Shown: piece by piece, positions 53,807 through 64,000 of the stretch
Numbering within the stretch: position 1 is the stretch's first letter
How the letters are laid out: each line of letters begins with the position of its first letter
NCBI GenBank assembly: GCA_945859605.1
Contig: OX243811.1
Span: forward strand, 56,090,069-56,154,068
Origin: Lumbricus rubellus
Taxonomy: Eukaryota; Annelida; Clitellata; Crassiclitellata; Lumbricidae
Direction of reading: 5' to 3'
Length of the DNA: 64,000 nucleotides
Made by a program: the position numbers and the translations under genes
Notes under the pieces: generated by a model
The model's input: only the letters and a program-made list of their open reading frames with translations
The model's database searches: none
What the model was told of the DNA's origin: nothing

Positions 53807-54950
53807 TTGCTGGTGATGATGATGCTGCTCGTCTGATGCTGCTGCTGATGATTATGGTGATGCTGCTGATGATGATAATGATGGTGATGCTGATGATTAT
53901 GGTGATGCTGCTGCTGATGGTGATGGTGATGGTGATGATGGTGATGGTGATGGTGATGCTGATGATTATGGTGATGCTGCTGATGATGGTGGTGGTGGTG
54001 ATGTTGATGCTGCTGCTGCTGATGATGATGGTGCTGGTGGTGATGATGATGCTGGTGGTGGGGATGATGGCGGTGATGATGATGGTGGTGATGATGACGG
54101 TGATGATGATGGTGGTGATGATGGTGGTGATGGTGGTGACGATGATAATGATGATGATGGTCGTGATGGTGATGATGGTGGTGGTGGTGATGATGGTGAT
54201 GATGGTGGTGGTGATGATGGTGGTGATGATGATGATGGTGATGATGATGATGGTGATGATGATGCTGGTGGTGGTGGTGATGGTGGTGATGGTGGTGGTG
54301 GTGATGATGCTGGTGGTGATGATGATGATGATGACGATACTGGTGATGGTGAAGAAGATGCTGGTGGTGATGATGATGATGATGATGATGACGATACTGG
54401 TGATGGTGATGATGATGATGCTGGTGATGATGATGCTGCTGGTGGTGGTGGTGATGGTGATGATGATGATGCTGGTGGTGGTGGTGATAGTGGTGATGGT
54501 GGTGGTGATGATGCTGGTGGTGATGATGATGATGATGACGATACTGGTGATGGTAATGATGATGCTGGTGGTGATGATGATGATGATGACGATACTGGTG
54601 ATGGTGATGATGATGATGATGGTGATGATGATGCTGGTGGTGGTGGTGATGGTGGTGATGGTGGTGGTGATGATGCTGGTGGTGATGATGATGATGATGA
54701 TGACGATACTGGTGATGGTGATGATGATGATGCTGGTGATGATGATGCTGCTGGTGGTGGTGGTGATGGTGATGATGATGCTGCTGGTGGTGGTGGTGAT
54801 GGTGGTGATGGTGGTGGTGATGATGCTGGTGGTGATGATGATGATGATGACGATACTGGTGATGGTAATGATGATGCTGGTGGTGATGATGATGATGATG
54901 ATGATGGCGATGTCAGTGATGATGATGATGATGCTGGTGGTGTGGCAGCG
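53766..54950. repeat. 1.2-kb GAT/GGT/GCT trinucleotide locus with higher-order structure
   Basis: Almost entirely GAT, GGT and GCT triplets. The phrase GACGATACTGGTGATGGT occurs six times (near 54332, 54390, 54537, 54589, 54701, 54847). Two blocks about 310 bp apart repeat the same order, so the distal half is a segmental duplication. Open frames of over 400 codons on both strands are low-complexity translations. Confidence 0.95.
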
Positions 54951-56060
54951 GAGACAGGAAAGCATCGAGTTTGACATCGGAAAAAGTCACGTGATTCTAA
55001 CCGAACAGCAATATGCAGTTAATTATATTATTGTAGACACTCCTAATTTTAGATCAGATGCTCAGTTATTGTGTTAAAGAAGGAGAGTTAACCGAAGCGA
55101 AGACAGTATAGGCCTAGCTTCATGTATACTTGTTCTAGACAGGGAATATACGTTGCCCTGCTTGCGAACTTCTTTGCTTGCGTTCTCAATGCTCACCTTA
55201 CTTAATTGTAAGTTTTGAAACACGTGCGTTCCAATAAAACTCTTCTTCAGCGTTTGCTGTGTTTCCACTCCTTATCAAAACCATTCTAACCGCTGGTCCT
55301 AGAGGCGATCTTTAATTCAACTGCAAAATACAGTTATGAGTGTGAAGTGTATTCGACTTAATTATCTTGGCCTCAGCGCATGACCAGAAAAGCCTACATT
55401 AATATATCCTTAGATGATAAGGTATGAATACATACTGTAGCTCACTCCAAATCGTATTCGTAAACTCGGAATTTCTATACAGCGCCCACAAAAGCCAAGT
55501 CGCGGGAACCAGCATATTCACAGGCGTTCAATCAAAAACAAAGCCTGTCCAATGTGTCCATCCTTTAAAACAAACCATCCTGGCAATCGGGTCGTTTCAT
55601 GCTCTTATAGTAGGCCTAGGTCTACGGTACTACCACCTCAACAACAGATCAACTAGCCACCTATAAGCTTAATTGTATTAATGTCTAATAATTACAATTC
55701 AGCGCTTCAACGTTGTTGTCTTCGGGGCACATTCTCTAACATACAAAACATACAGATATACATGTATAACAGATGTGCTTCTATTCTCTCCAGAGTAGGC
55801 CTATTTTTTTATAGACCTGACTATCATCAAATTTTTGAAATTGAGTGAAAAATGTGGTAATTACAGCAAATCTAATTAGAGACCGTCGTCGGTCTGGTTC
55901 AATTACCGGAGATTGAACCATGCACAGCGGCACGGTTCGCCCTCTGCTGAGAGCTTCTTTAAACCCAATTAGGAAGAGACCTCCTACTTTCTCTTTTTTC
56001 CGCCGTCTTGACAACCACATTGCCAGCGTTGCCATGGAAGCAGCGAAGATATCTGAGAGA
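54951..56060. other. No gene recognised
   Basis: A CTATACAGCGCCC motif near 55477 belongs to the TATATAGCGC set. No domain-bearing frame. Confidence 0.45.
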
Positions 56061-56062
56061 AA

Positions 56063-56150
56063 GAAGAAGAAGAAGAAGAAGAAGAAGAAGAGGAGGAGGA
56101 GGAGGAGGAGGAGGAGGAGAAGGAGAAGAAGAAGAAGAAGAAGAAGAAGG
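56063..56150. repeat. (GAA)n/(GGA)n purine tract
   Basis: About 85 bp of pure GAA and GGA triplets. Confidence 0.95.
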
Positions 56151-56815
56151 TCCAATCCAGAAATTCACTTTCCATTGAATTGAAATGTTTTCCCACATTC
56201 CATTGGATTCTTTCATTTGAGTAATTAATTAATTAGTTGACTAATTATGACATTAAAACTAATTCACCTAATTGGAAAGCAATGTTATAGCACTCTTTGC
56301 AACCTCTTAGAAAAATATTATCAGTTGCCGTAATACATAATAATAATACTAATAATGGTAATAATTATAGGTAGGCCTATAATTAATAATACTATATGCC
56401 TAAAAATGCTGAATGTTATCAGTCGCAATAATAGAGAATAAAAATTGGCAAATTAATTGGCCTAATAATAATACCTGTGTTACAATTTATCCATGGTCTT
56501 CAAAAAATAGATCTACAATGAAATGAAAACCTCTGATGTTGCTTCACTGAAGTAGCTTATGACGCAGCCTGCAGCACTGCTAAAAACTAGGCAAGGGGAC
56601 ACATCATAGGCCTATACCACAGGAAGAGTACGTGGAAGACGCCTTGCAAAAGCCTGCAGGAGTCAAACATGATAGGCTTACGCAGACTACAGGCAACAGA
56701 TTGTTAAACATTAGAAGTTGGAACAACAAAATTAGTAGAACCAGCATATCTATGAAAGACCGTCCATCAAAGATCAGAGTTGTGCTCTTGCAGCTCACTT
56801 GGTCTGTGTCGGTTC
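56151..56815. other. No gene seen; AT-rich
   Basis: Short AATAATACT runs at 56338-56395 and GGCCTA motifs. Confidence 0.5.
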
Positions 56816-56823
56816 TTTTAGAC

Positions 56824-57681
56824 CAGGGATGTCAAAGAGCTGGCCCGCGGGCCATTTCTGGCCCGCCGACGATTTATTTCTGGCCCGCGGAGCCTTCCCT
56901 GAAGATTACAAAATTAGAGGATGAAAGTTCAAATTTTGATATTTTACAGTCAGCGCCAAACACACGGAGGTTTTTTCTTACTGACGTCACTTTTGCTCAG
57001 ACCCACAGCTCTGTGTAGACTGTGTATCTATGGTTTCCAGTTGGTTGTCTATTAACAAAATTATTATAAAATTATTATGGAAGTTACGAAACCCTTATAA
57101 TATTTAAAATGTTGTCAAAATTTAATAAGAAACGAAAGTGCACATTGAATCAAGACTTTTTCGCGATATTTGGATGGATAGGCTATGTATTTCTTTGTTG
57201 AATACAACAGTTATCCAGTAGGCCCTATGTTTAATTTGTCAGAAAAACGTTAGCGTTGTGAAAAGATAGGCCTACAAGACGTAAACTTAAGGTGATAATT
57301 TTTTATTGCGAGCTTACCGGTAGAATGTGAGTCATTTATTTTATGACAATGCCTAGATTCTAGAAACTCGAATACAATTAGGCCTACCTTAGGCTTAGGC
57401 CATAGCGTAACGAGTTCTATGTCATGTCCACGACTGATAATGAAAATCAAAATTAAGATTTTATAAGCCTCTCTATTTGGCTGCTTTGTATGCTAAAAAT
57501 TGCGCCTTTTGAGATTTAGGTCCTACTTATACAAAAAATTTCTGGAAATTGGCTGACCAATCCCGGAGCTCCCTTTCAGATCACTATACCCAATTTTGCT
57601 CAGGAGCTTCGACATCCTGGCCCGCCACTTGTTGGAAGATGTTCACTCTGGCCCGCCACTCAAAAAGGTTTGACACCCCTG
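56824..57681. mobile_element. hAT-type element with CAGGGGTGTCAAA ends (858 bp)
   Basis: Left end CAGGGATGTCAAAGAGCTGG and right end, reversed, CAGGGGTGTCAAACC, with a perfect 8-bp duplication TTTTAGAC at 56816-56823 and 57682-57689. GGCCCGC is repeated near both ends, as in known hAT families with this terminus. No transposase is recognised in the core. Confidence 0.93.
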
Positions 57682-57689
57682 TTTTAGAC

Positions 57690-58950
57690 GATATCGATTT
57701 TCAAATTCTTTAGTTGTTTCTCTACGGATTTTCTGCTTAACGTCATAATTTATTACGTCTGGTAAGTTTTCAAAAGTCAGTAGGCCTAACTCCTGTTCTC
57801 TGAATTCCTGACACAAGGAAAGCTCATATATAATTATATATACATGTAGGCACATGACAATCGCATGCAAACCAGCTTCTCATTGCCACACGTCTCTTGT
57901 TTCATTTCCGGGACTTTGGAGATTCTCGTGGGTAGGGTTATGATATTATTTGTCATGCAACAAATTCATGACATTTAGTCAACGGATAAAGAAATGACAA
58001 AAATGAGAAAGGACTCCATAGGCTATAATAGGATAATAGTACGGAATTGAATGGAAAAAATAATCGCTAAATTGCTCTAAATGAACTAAAAGTCTAAAAC
58101 CGATTGCAATAGGCAATTAGGCATATAGGCCTACTAATATAATTAGATCGTGCCTATAATGATTTTGCACCAAATATATTAATCTAAAATTATTTATTTC
58201 TGAATCCAATCTATAGCTAGGCTAGTCATAAACAAGTCTTTGGGGGAAGCGATACGCACTTAGTCAACTTTCTGTTCATTAGAAAAATCGTACGACGGAT
58301 AAATAATACGCGGCTAAATATTGCGTTGATTATAGAACTTCTCAATATAGTCGCACATGTGTTTCACGAATGTTCGCTCAACATCAGTTAATCTTACTGC
58401 AAATAGAGACATCGTTGCAGTTCTGTCATCTAACATAATATCGTCTGCAGTGGGCGTCTGAATTGCGTGTCTAAATATCCCACACTGATTGATGAGTACA
58501 AACTCGTAGCAGCCTGCAGGCGTGGCGAATTTATATTAAAAAATTAATCCCATATTTGGCCATCTCGGTTACGGCGCTTCAATTAAAAATATATTTGACA
58601 TGAAAATTTGCACTCGCTATTGTTTCCATCAATAAATCAACAGAAAGAGCAGAAATATGTGCCAGCTGCAGCTTAGCTCTTTGCTGTGTTTTGCCTCGTC
58701 AGCGTTGCAACACATATTAAATTTTCAGAGTGGATTAAAACTCATAAAAAGCTTTGCTATGCAATCTGTTAATTACTGCGGCTCTGATCACGATTTGGCC
58801 GAAAACTGTAGACCCTACGGCCAGCTATTCCCACACGCGCGGCTGTCAAATGAGGGAAACTAAAGCGACTAAATTAAGGTTCATGGGCCTTAAATAACGT
58901 ATAATTTATTCTCATGAGTGTTAGCTTTAGGTATAACAGATCATAATAAT
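57690..58950. other. No gene recognised
   Basis: AT-rich. The plus-strand frame at 58657-58863 (68 codons) has no domain. Confidence 0.45.
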
Positions 58951-59544
58951 TAATTATAGGGTGTCTCGATAGGTCGTGAACGATTTTGAATGCAGAAAAA
59001 TATATGTTATACACAATATAATGTGGAAAGTTTTATACTGGCGGATAGGTTATTCAAATGAAAATGTTAATATAAAAAAATTAGATCACTAGCTCACATA
59101 ATAAAATTGTAGCGCCAATATCCGTGACGTCATCAAATTCGTGCCAAATAAACGTTCAGTTAAGCCGCAAACAATATTGTACGACCATCATTGTTAATCT
59201 ACACATAATTAATTAATACAATTTATCATTTAGTATTTATTAATGTTTCCTTTACTCTTTATTACAACCTCAATGATCGTCGTCATCATCGTCGTCATCA
59301 TCGTCATCGAGCCAAATAGATTTTTCAGAGATGTCAGAGGTAGGCTAGGCCTATCGATGTCCATGCCTTACGAAGCCGACGTTTTAAGGTGTTCAGTGTC
59401 TGGGGTTCGGGCTCGGCATAAACAGTTGAATTAACAAAACTTCATATCATTCCAAATAAAACTTCAGTCATTTCGACTTATTACATCAATGAGATACAGG
59501 AGAAAGAGGTGAAACTCGCATTCCAGCGAAATGCAGTCTGCGCT

Positions 59545-59758
59545 CAGTTCACAGCCACAAAAATGTTTCATAATAACGGCGAAGGATTATTTCAACAAGA
59601 CGGTGCACGTGCACACACATCAAAGGCCTCAGTCGAATGGTTGAACAAGAATATCAATGGATAGCCTACATCTCACCGATGGGCTGGGCGCCTAATTCGC
59701 CGGATTTGTCACCAATGGAAATGTTTGGAGTATTATGGCGGCAACTGCTTATGCCGAT
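59545..59758 (+). pseudogene. Tc1/mariner transposase catalytic remnant
   Basis: Plus-strand frames give NNGEGLFQQDGARAHTSKAS followed by VEWLNKNI and, after a shift, WAPNSPDLSPMEMFGVLWRQ. These are the FQQDGA.AHT and SPDLSP blocks holding the second and third catalytic residues of mariner-like transposases. The frame is broken by the shift and cut by the inner element. Confidence 0.88.
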
Positions 59759-59911
59759 CAGTGGCGGCGCCAGGATTTCAGGTTTGGGGGGGCTGAAGCC
59801 CTGAGCCCCCCAAAAATTTTACGAAGCGCCGAAGGCGCCAAGTTGCGAGTGCCGAAGGCACGAAGCCCATACCGACTAGGGGGTCTGGGGGAGCGTCGTA
59901 AGCTCCCCCAG

Positions 59912-61050
59912 CGGGGTCTGGGGCGGAGCCCCAGCCACCAACGCATTTTTAGCTCTGTTGACCTCAACTCGAGCCCTTTTAAAACCCTTTTTTTGCCAGC
60001 TATTTATGAACGATAAAAGTCACTAAAATTTCAATAAGGGTCTGGGGCGGTGCCCCAGCCACCAACGCATTTTTAGGTCTGTCGACCTCAACTGGAGCCC
60101 TTTTAGACTCTTTTTGCCAGCTATTTATGAACGATAAAAGTCACTAAAATTTCAATAAGGGTCTGGGGCGGTGCCCCAGCCACCAACGCATTTTTAGGTC
60201 TGTCGACCTCAACTGGAGACCTTTTAGACTCTTTTTGCCAGCTATTTATGAACGATAAAAGTCATTAAAATTTCAATAAGGGTCTGGGGCGAAGCACCAT
60301 CCACCAACGCATTTTTAGGTCTGTCGACCTCAACTGGAGCCCTTTTAAAACCCTTTTTTGCCAGCTATTTATGTACGATAAAATCATGAAATCTTCAATA
60401 AGGGTCTGGGGCGGAGCCCCAGCCACTAACGCATTTTTAGGTCTGTCGACCTCAACTGGAGCCCTTTTAGACTCTTTTTTGCCAGCTATTCATGAACGAT
60501 AAAAGTCATGAAATTTTCAATAAGGGTCTGGGGCGGAGCCCCAGCCACCAACGCATTTTTAGGTCTGTCGATCTCAACTGGAGCCCTTTTAGACCCTTTT
60601 TGCCAGCTATTTATGAACGATAAAAGTCATTAAAATTTCAATAAGGGTCTGGGGCGAAGCACCACCCACCAACGCATTTTTAGGTCTGTCGACCTCAACT
60701 GGAGCCCTTTTAAAACCCTTTTTTGCCAGCTATTTATGTACGATAAAATCATGAAATCTTCAATAAGGGTCTGGGGCGGAGCCCCAGCCACCAACGCATT
60801 TTTAGGTCTGTCGACCTCAACTGGAGCCCTTTTAGACTCTTTTTGCCAGCTATTTATGAACGATAAAAGTCATGAAAATTTCAATAAGGGTCTGGGGCGG
60901 AGCCCCAGCCACCAACGCATTTTTATGTCTGTTGACCTCAACTGGAGCCCTTTTAAAACCCTTTTTTGCCAGCTATTTATGAACGATAAAAATCATGAAA
61001 ATTTCAATAAGGGTCTGGGGCGAAGCACCATCCACCAACGCATTGCTTAA
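59912..61050. repeat. 121-bp satellite array in three-unit higher-order form
   Basis: Ten units start GGGTCTGGGGCG at about 59914, 60038, 60159, 60280, 60402, 60523, 60644, 60766, 60888 and 61010. Units at 60280, 60644 and 61010 carry the variant CGAAGCACCA instead of CGGAGCCCCA, so from 60280 the array repeats every three units (364-366 bp). GGGGCGGAGCCCC is a perfect hairpin arm. Confidence 0.95.
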
Positions 61051-61814
61051 ATCTGTCAAATATCCTAACAGTACTGTTATGGTGTTATTTTTGAACTGTC
61101 TTCGCAGCAGAATCTCTCATAATTAATTTTCATTGCTGAAAGACATGGTTTAGGAGTTCAATAAATACCCCTCCCCATTTTATATAAATATCTCATAATC
61201 TTAGTGCTGATAGTCGTGGTTTGTGACTTCAGAAAGTGCCCCTCCTGTTGTTTAAATTTTTAAATCTCCACACTGTAAAGGTAACATTTTAAGCTGTTAT
61301 CTCAATAAATTTCTCATAATTTCATTGCTGAAAGACCTGGTTTAGAGTTCAATAAAATATGTCTCCATCCCGCTTAAATGTTTGAATTTCCTCACTGCAA
61401 GGGTAGCATTTTAAGATGTCGTCTTAACAAAATTGCTCATCATTGATAATCAATGGATAACACTGTACATGTAGCTATTTATTATGATATATCGGAAATA
61501 TTTATGAAATATTGGGTAGGCCTACACTTAAGCATCTCCTATTCTCCGTCCCCCAACCACAAACAGGCACGGCATTAGGGCAAGGTAAACGAGTCTGCAG
61601 CCGCCGTGGGCCCTGCGCTTTCAGGTCCTCGCGCTACTCACCTTAATTTTTACTGTGATGATATTGGAGGCTTTAATCGCTTGGCAGCATTAATTAATAG
61701 CCTACTGAGGTCATTTTGCCAAATGAAAGTGATTGGGTGTGTTGGAAAAGATTCCGAAAGAGCGAGTCTGCAAATAAAGCGAGTCACAACTACTAGTGTA
61801 CATGCCGGCTAGGT

Positions 61815-62161
61815 CTGGACTGAAAGTGAGACGGGTCTGTCAGGATCTGCGACCCGGCATTGACTTTTATGACCTGCTGGTGCCGGGTATCAGTCGGGAA
61901 GCAAGTTTAACAATTTTTGGGAAAACAACTAAAAAAACCAGGTCGTCAGATAAGCTACAATAAATAGGTAAAAATGGTAAGATTTTGAAATTTTATGAGC
62001 AAATGGCTAAAAAAAAGTTCGTCAGGTAACAAAAATGGGTGCTATGTGTACAATTTTGGGCGAATGACCAAAAAAGATAGTCATAAAATTTTCGGCTCAA
62101 AGGCTTCGGTTCGTCCGCCATAGTCAGACCCGGCAACTTTGCCAAACCACTTTCAGCCCTG
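61815..62161. mobile_element. Probable small hAT-type element nested in the satellite carrier
   Basis: Left CTGGACTGAAAGTG and right CACTTTCAGCCCTG are imperfect inverted ends. The 8-bp flanks (GGCTAGGT, AGCTATGC) match at only five positions, so it is old or misassigned. The core has the GAATGACCAAAAAAGATAGTCA hairpin theme of the other short elements. Confidence 0.5.
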
Positions 62162-62429
62162 AGCTATGCATACCGGTAGAATTCGAGTTTTCTAGAATAC
62201 GGTATTAAAAGCTATGGTATAAGCTTACAGTACCTTATTGGCAGGAAATCAACTTCGCAAATGCTGTGCTTGAGAACCCTTTTCAGAGAATCGTTTGCTG
62301 CATTGGGCCCCGCAAACCCTTGACTACAAACTTGTGGAACGTCCCCTTGGCATTTCCTCCAAGTCTCCCGACGAGTGCTGCTGCTAATTGAAACCCCATT
62401 TCGTATGTGATTGCATAGGACTAGCTGGG

Positions 62430-62775
62430 GGCTGGAATTCCGAACTGGCGGGATGAAGGGGGCTGAGGTCCGGACTGGTCTGTAGGAGTAAAGGGGCTGG
62501 AATTTAGAACTTTCGGGAGGAAGGGGGCTGAGGTCCGGAGCGGTCTGGAGGATGGAGGGGGCTGAAAGTCCGAACTAACGGGAGGAAGGGGGCTGAGGTC
62601 CGGAGCGGTCTGGAGGATGGAGGGGGGCTGAAAGTCCGAACTAGCGGGAGGAAGAGGGCTGTGGTCCGGAGCAGTCTGGAGGATGGAAGGGCTGAAAGTC
62701 CGAACTAGCGGGAGGAAGGGGACTGAGGTCCGGATTGTTCTGAATCCGGGCTGGGGGGGAAGGGCTGGATCCACC
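62430..62775. repeat. About 65-bp minisatellite
   Basis: Five units containing CTGAGGTCCGGA, CTGGAGGATGGAGG and CTGAAAGTCCGAACTA with small length changes. Confidence 0.93.
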
Positions 62776-63390
62776 AGGACAATCTTTAATTTCGCCACAA
62801 TAACATAGTTGATTTTGGTGCCGTTGGTCGTTGTCTAGTTTTCTTATTGCGAAGAAAGCGTTATAGACATTTTCGGCTTTTTCGTTTGGGGGGGCTGAGC
62901 CACGTTTAGGGGGGGTTTAGCCCCCCTAGCCCCCCCTGGCGCCGCCACTGATGCCGATACCGAACCCCAAACGACCTTATAACGTCGGCTTTGTAAGGCA
63001 TGGACATCAATTCAATAGGCCTAGCCTACCTCTGACAACTATGAAAAATCTATTTGGCTCGTTGGCTAATCGACTTGAGGCAGTAATAAAGAGTAAAGGA
63101 AACATTATTAAATACTAAATGCTAATTTGTATTAATTAATTATGTGTGGATTAACAATGATGGTCGTACAATATTGTTTGCGGCTTAACTGAACGTTTAT
63201 TTGGCACGAATTTGATGACGTCACGGATATTGGCGCTACAATTTTATTATGTGAGCTAGTGATCTAATTTTTTATATTAACATTTTCATTTGAATAACCT
63301 ATCCGTCAGTATAAAACTTTCCACAATATAATGTGTGAAACATATATTTTTCTGCATTCAAAATCGTTCACGACCTATCGAGACACCCTA

Positions 63391-63810
63391 TATATTTTAA
63401 TCTGACGTATTTTTTACGATCTTTACTGCGATAAACAAATCAACATAGTAGTGCTCTATAATAGGCTGCAATCAAACATATGGATAAATCTAATTGCAAA
63501 TGAATCATCCTTTGTATTAAGCGAAGAGAGATCTTGAAGGTCATTGGTGAAAGGTCGCGAACGAATAACCGAAGTAACTATAGCCTACACCAAAAGTCGT
63601 TTGGTCTGTTTTCAGTATTATATCTATAGGCCCCTAGTCTCTATTTCTAAAAATAAGCGTTCTAATTTCGTAATGGAAGTAGTAGGCCTAATCTCGACGT
63701 CTCTACGTAGGCCTACTGCGTCCAAAGCCAAGTCGCTTAAATGCGGCTTATTAGCAGGCCCTTATAGGCTAATTAAAACTAAATCAAAGGGTCAGATGTG
63801 GTCAGATAGG
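63391..63810. other. No gene recognised
   Basis: Several TAGGCCTA motifs at 63680-63715. The plus-strand frame 63544-63825 has no domain. Confidence 0.45.
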
Positions 63811-63814
63811 GAAA

Positions 63815-63856
63815 CAAGCAGGTAGGAAGGCAGGCGGGCAGGCAGGCAGGGAGGCA

Positions 63857-63887
<31 letters not shown>

Positions 63888-63922
63888 GGGCAGGCGGGCA
63901 GGCGGGCAGGCAGGCAGGCAGG
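63815..63922. repeat. (GGCA)n microsatellite
   Basis: About 25 GGCA units with GGCG and GACA variants. Confidence 0.96.
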
Positions 63923-64000
63923 TTAAGATGGGTGGCGTGTAGATTTGAAACGGCGAGGGAGGTGAGGGGATGGCATGGGCGGAGTTTATCAGGGGCTAAG

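Larger units (their letters stand above)
59759..62950. mobile_element. 3.2-kb hAT-type element carrying a satellite array
   Basis: Perfect 16-bp inverted ends CAGTGGCGGCGCCAGG and CCTGGCGCCGCCACTG, with a perfect 8-bp duplication ATGCCGAT at 59751-59758 and 62951-62958. Inside are a 121-bp tandem array, a probable smaller hAT-type element and a 65-bp minisatellite. No transposase is recognised, so it would depend on another hAT element. Confidence 0.95.
58957..63390 (+). mobile_element. Tc1/mariner-type element with long inverted repeats, split by a hAT-type insertion
   Basis: The left end TAGGGTGTCTCGATAGGTCG is matched inverted at the right end, both next to TA. The inverted repeats run about 440-470 bp (58957-59425 and 62959-63390), including GTCAGAGGTAGGCTAGGCCT and ATGTCCATGCCTTAC. 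Without the inner element it would be about 1.24 kb. The left interior keeps transposase sequence. The right repeat begins at the edge of the inner insertion. Confidence 0.92.

Noticed and set aside
53712..55077. Overlapping open frames of 421 and 413 codons on opposite strands
   Set aside because: Both lie on GAT/GGT/GCT repeats and translate to Ile/Thr or Met/Val runs; no protein-like composition.
60038..61010. 121-bp repeats considered as a CRISPR or tandem gene array
   Set aside because: Whole units repeat with no spacers and no conserved open frame; it is a satellite.

Overview
The window looks like a piece of a metazoan nuclear genome, most likely a marine invertebrate and possibly a deuterostome. 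It is AT-rich, dominated by simple repeats and crowded with DNA transposons. The palindrome TAGGCCTA and the motif TATATAGCGC recur throughout, and there are no bacterial-type operons. A Ty3/Gypsy element with a SCAN-like Gag and RNase H as its last coding domain fits the Gmr1 group known from deuterostomes. This assignment is inference; no host gene anchors the species.

Layout. 1-13.5 kb: pyrimidine-rich tracts, a decayed Tc1/mariner element (779-1600), a hAT-type element with a perfect 8-bp target duplication (6269-6576), several microsatellites, and a candidate signal-peptide exon near 10.14-10.25 kb. 13.5-23.5 kb: one minus-strand LTR retrotransposon with two 1167-bp LTRs that look nearly identical. 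It carries a Gag-protease ORF and an RNase H remnant, and is broken by a 2.3-kb insertion (TG...CA ends, ACTT duplication) and a 1.2-kb mariner copy inside the upstream LTR. 23.5-31 kb: dispersed repeat pairs and microsatellites. 31.6-32.4 kb: a mariner remnant with about 225-bp inverted repeats. 33.1 kb: a 73-nt candidate exon coding a signal peptide on the minus strand.

35-40 kb: a hAT-type element (35478-35881) and a 2.0-kb nested composite (37996-40027) holding a tRNA-derived SINE that is itself split by another hAT element. 40-49 kb: minisatellites, microsatellites and a short cysteine-rich ORF (42178) with a melanin-concentrating-hormone-like spacing. 49-58 kb: three more hAT-type elements with perfect 8-bp duplications, one keeping a transposase C-terminus, and a 1.2-kb trinucleotide locus with a 310-bp higher-order period. 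59-63.4 kb: a mariner element with about 440-470-bp inverted repeats, split by a 3.2-kb hAT-type element that carries a 121-bp satellite in three-unit higher-order form.

No complete host protein gene was recognised. What the window mainly records is layered transposition: at least eight hAT-type insertions, four Tc1/mariner-type elements and two LTR-type insertions, several nested so that their relative order can be read.
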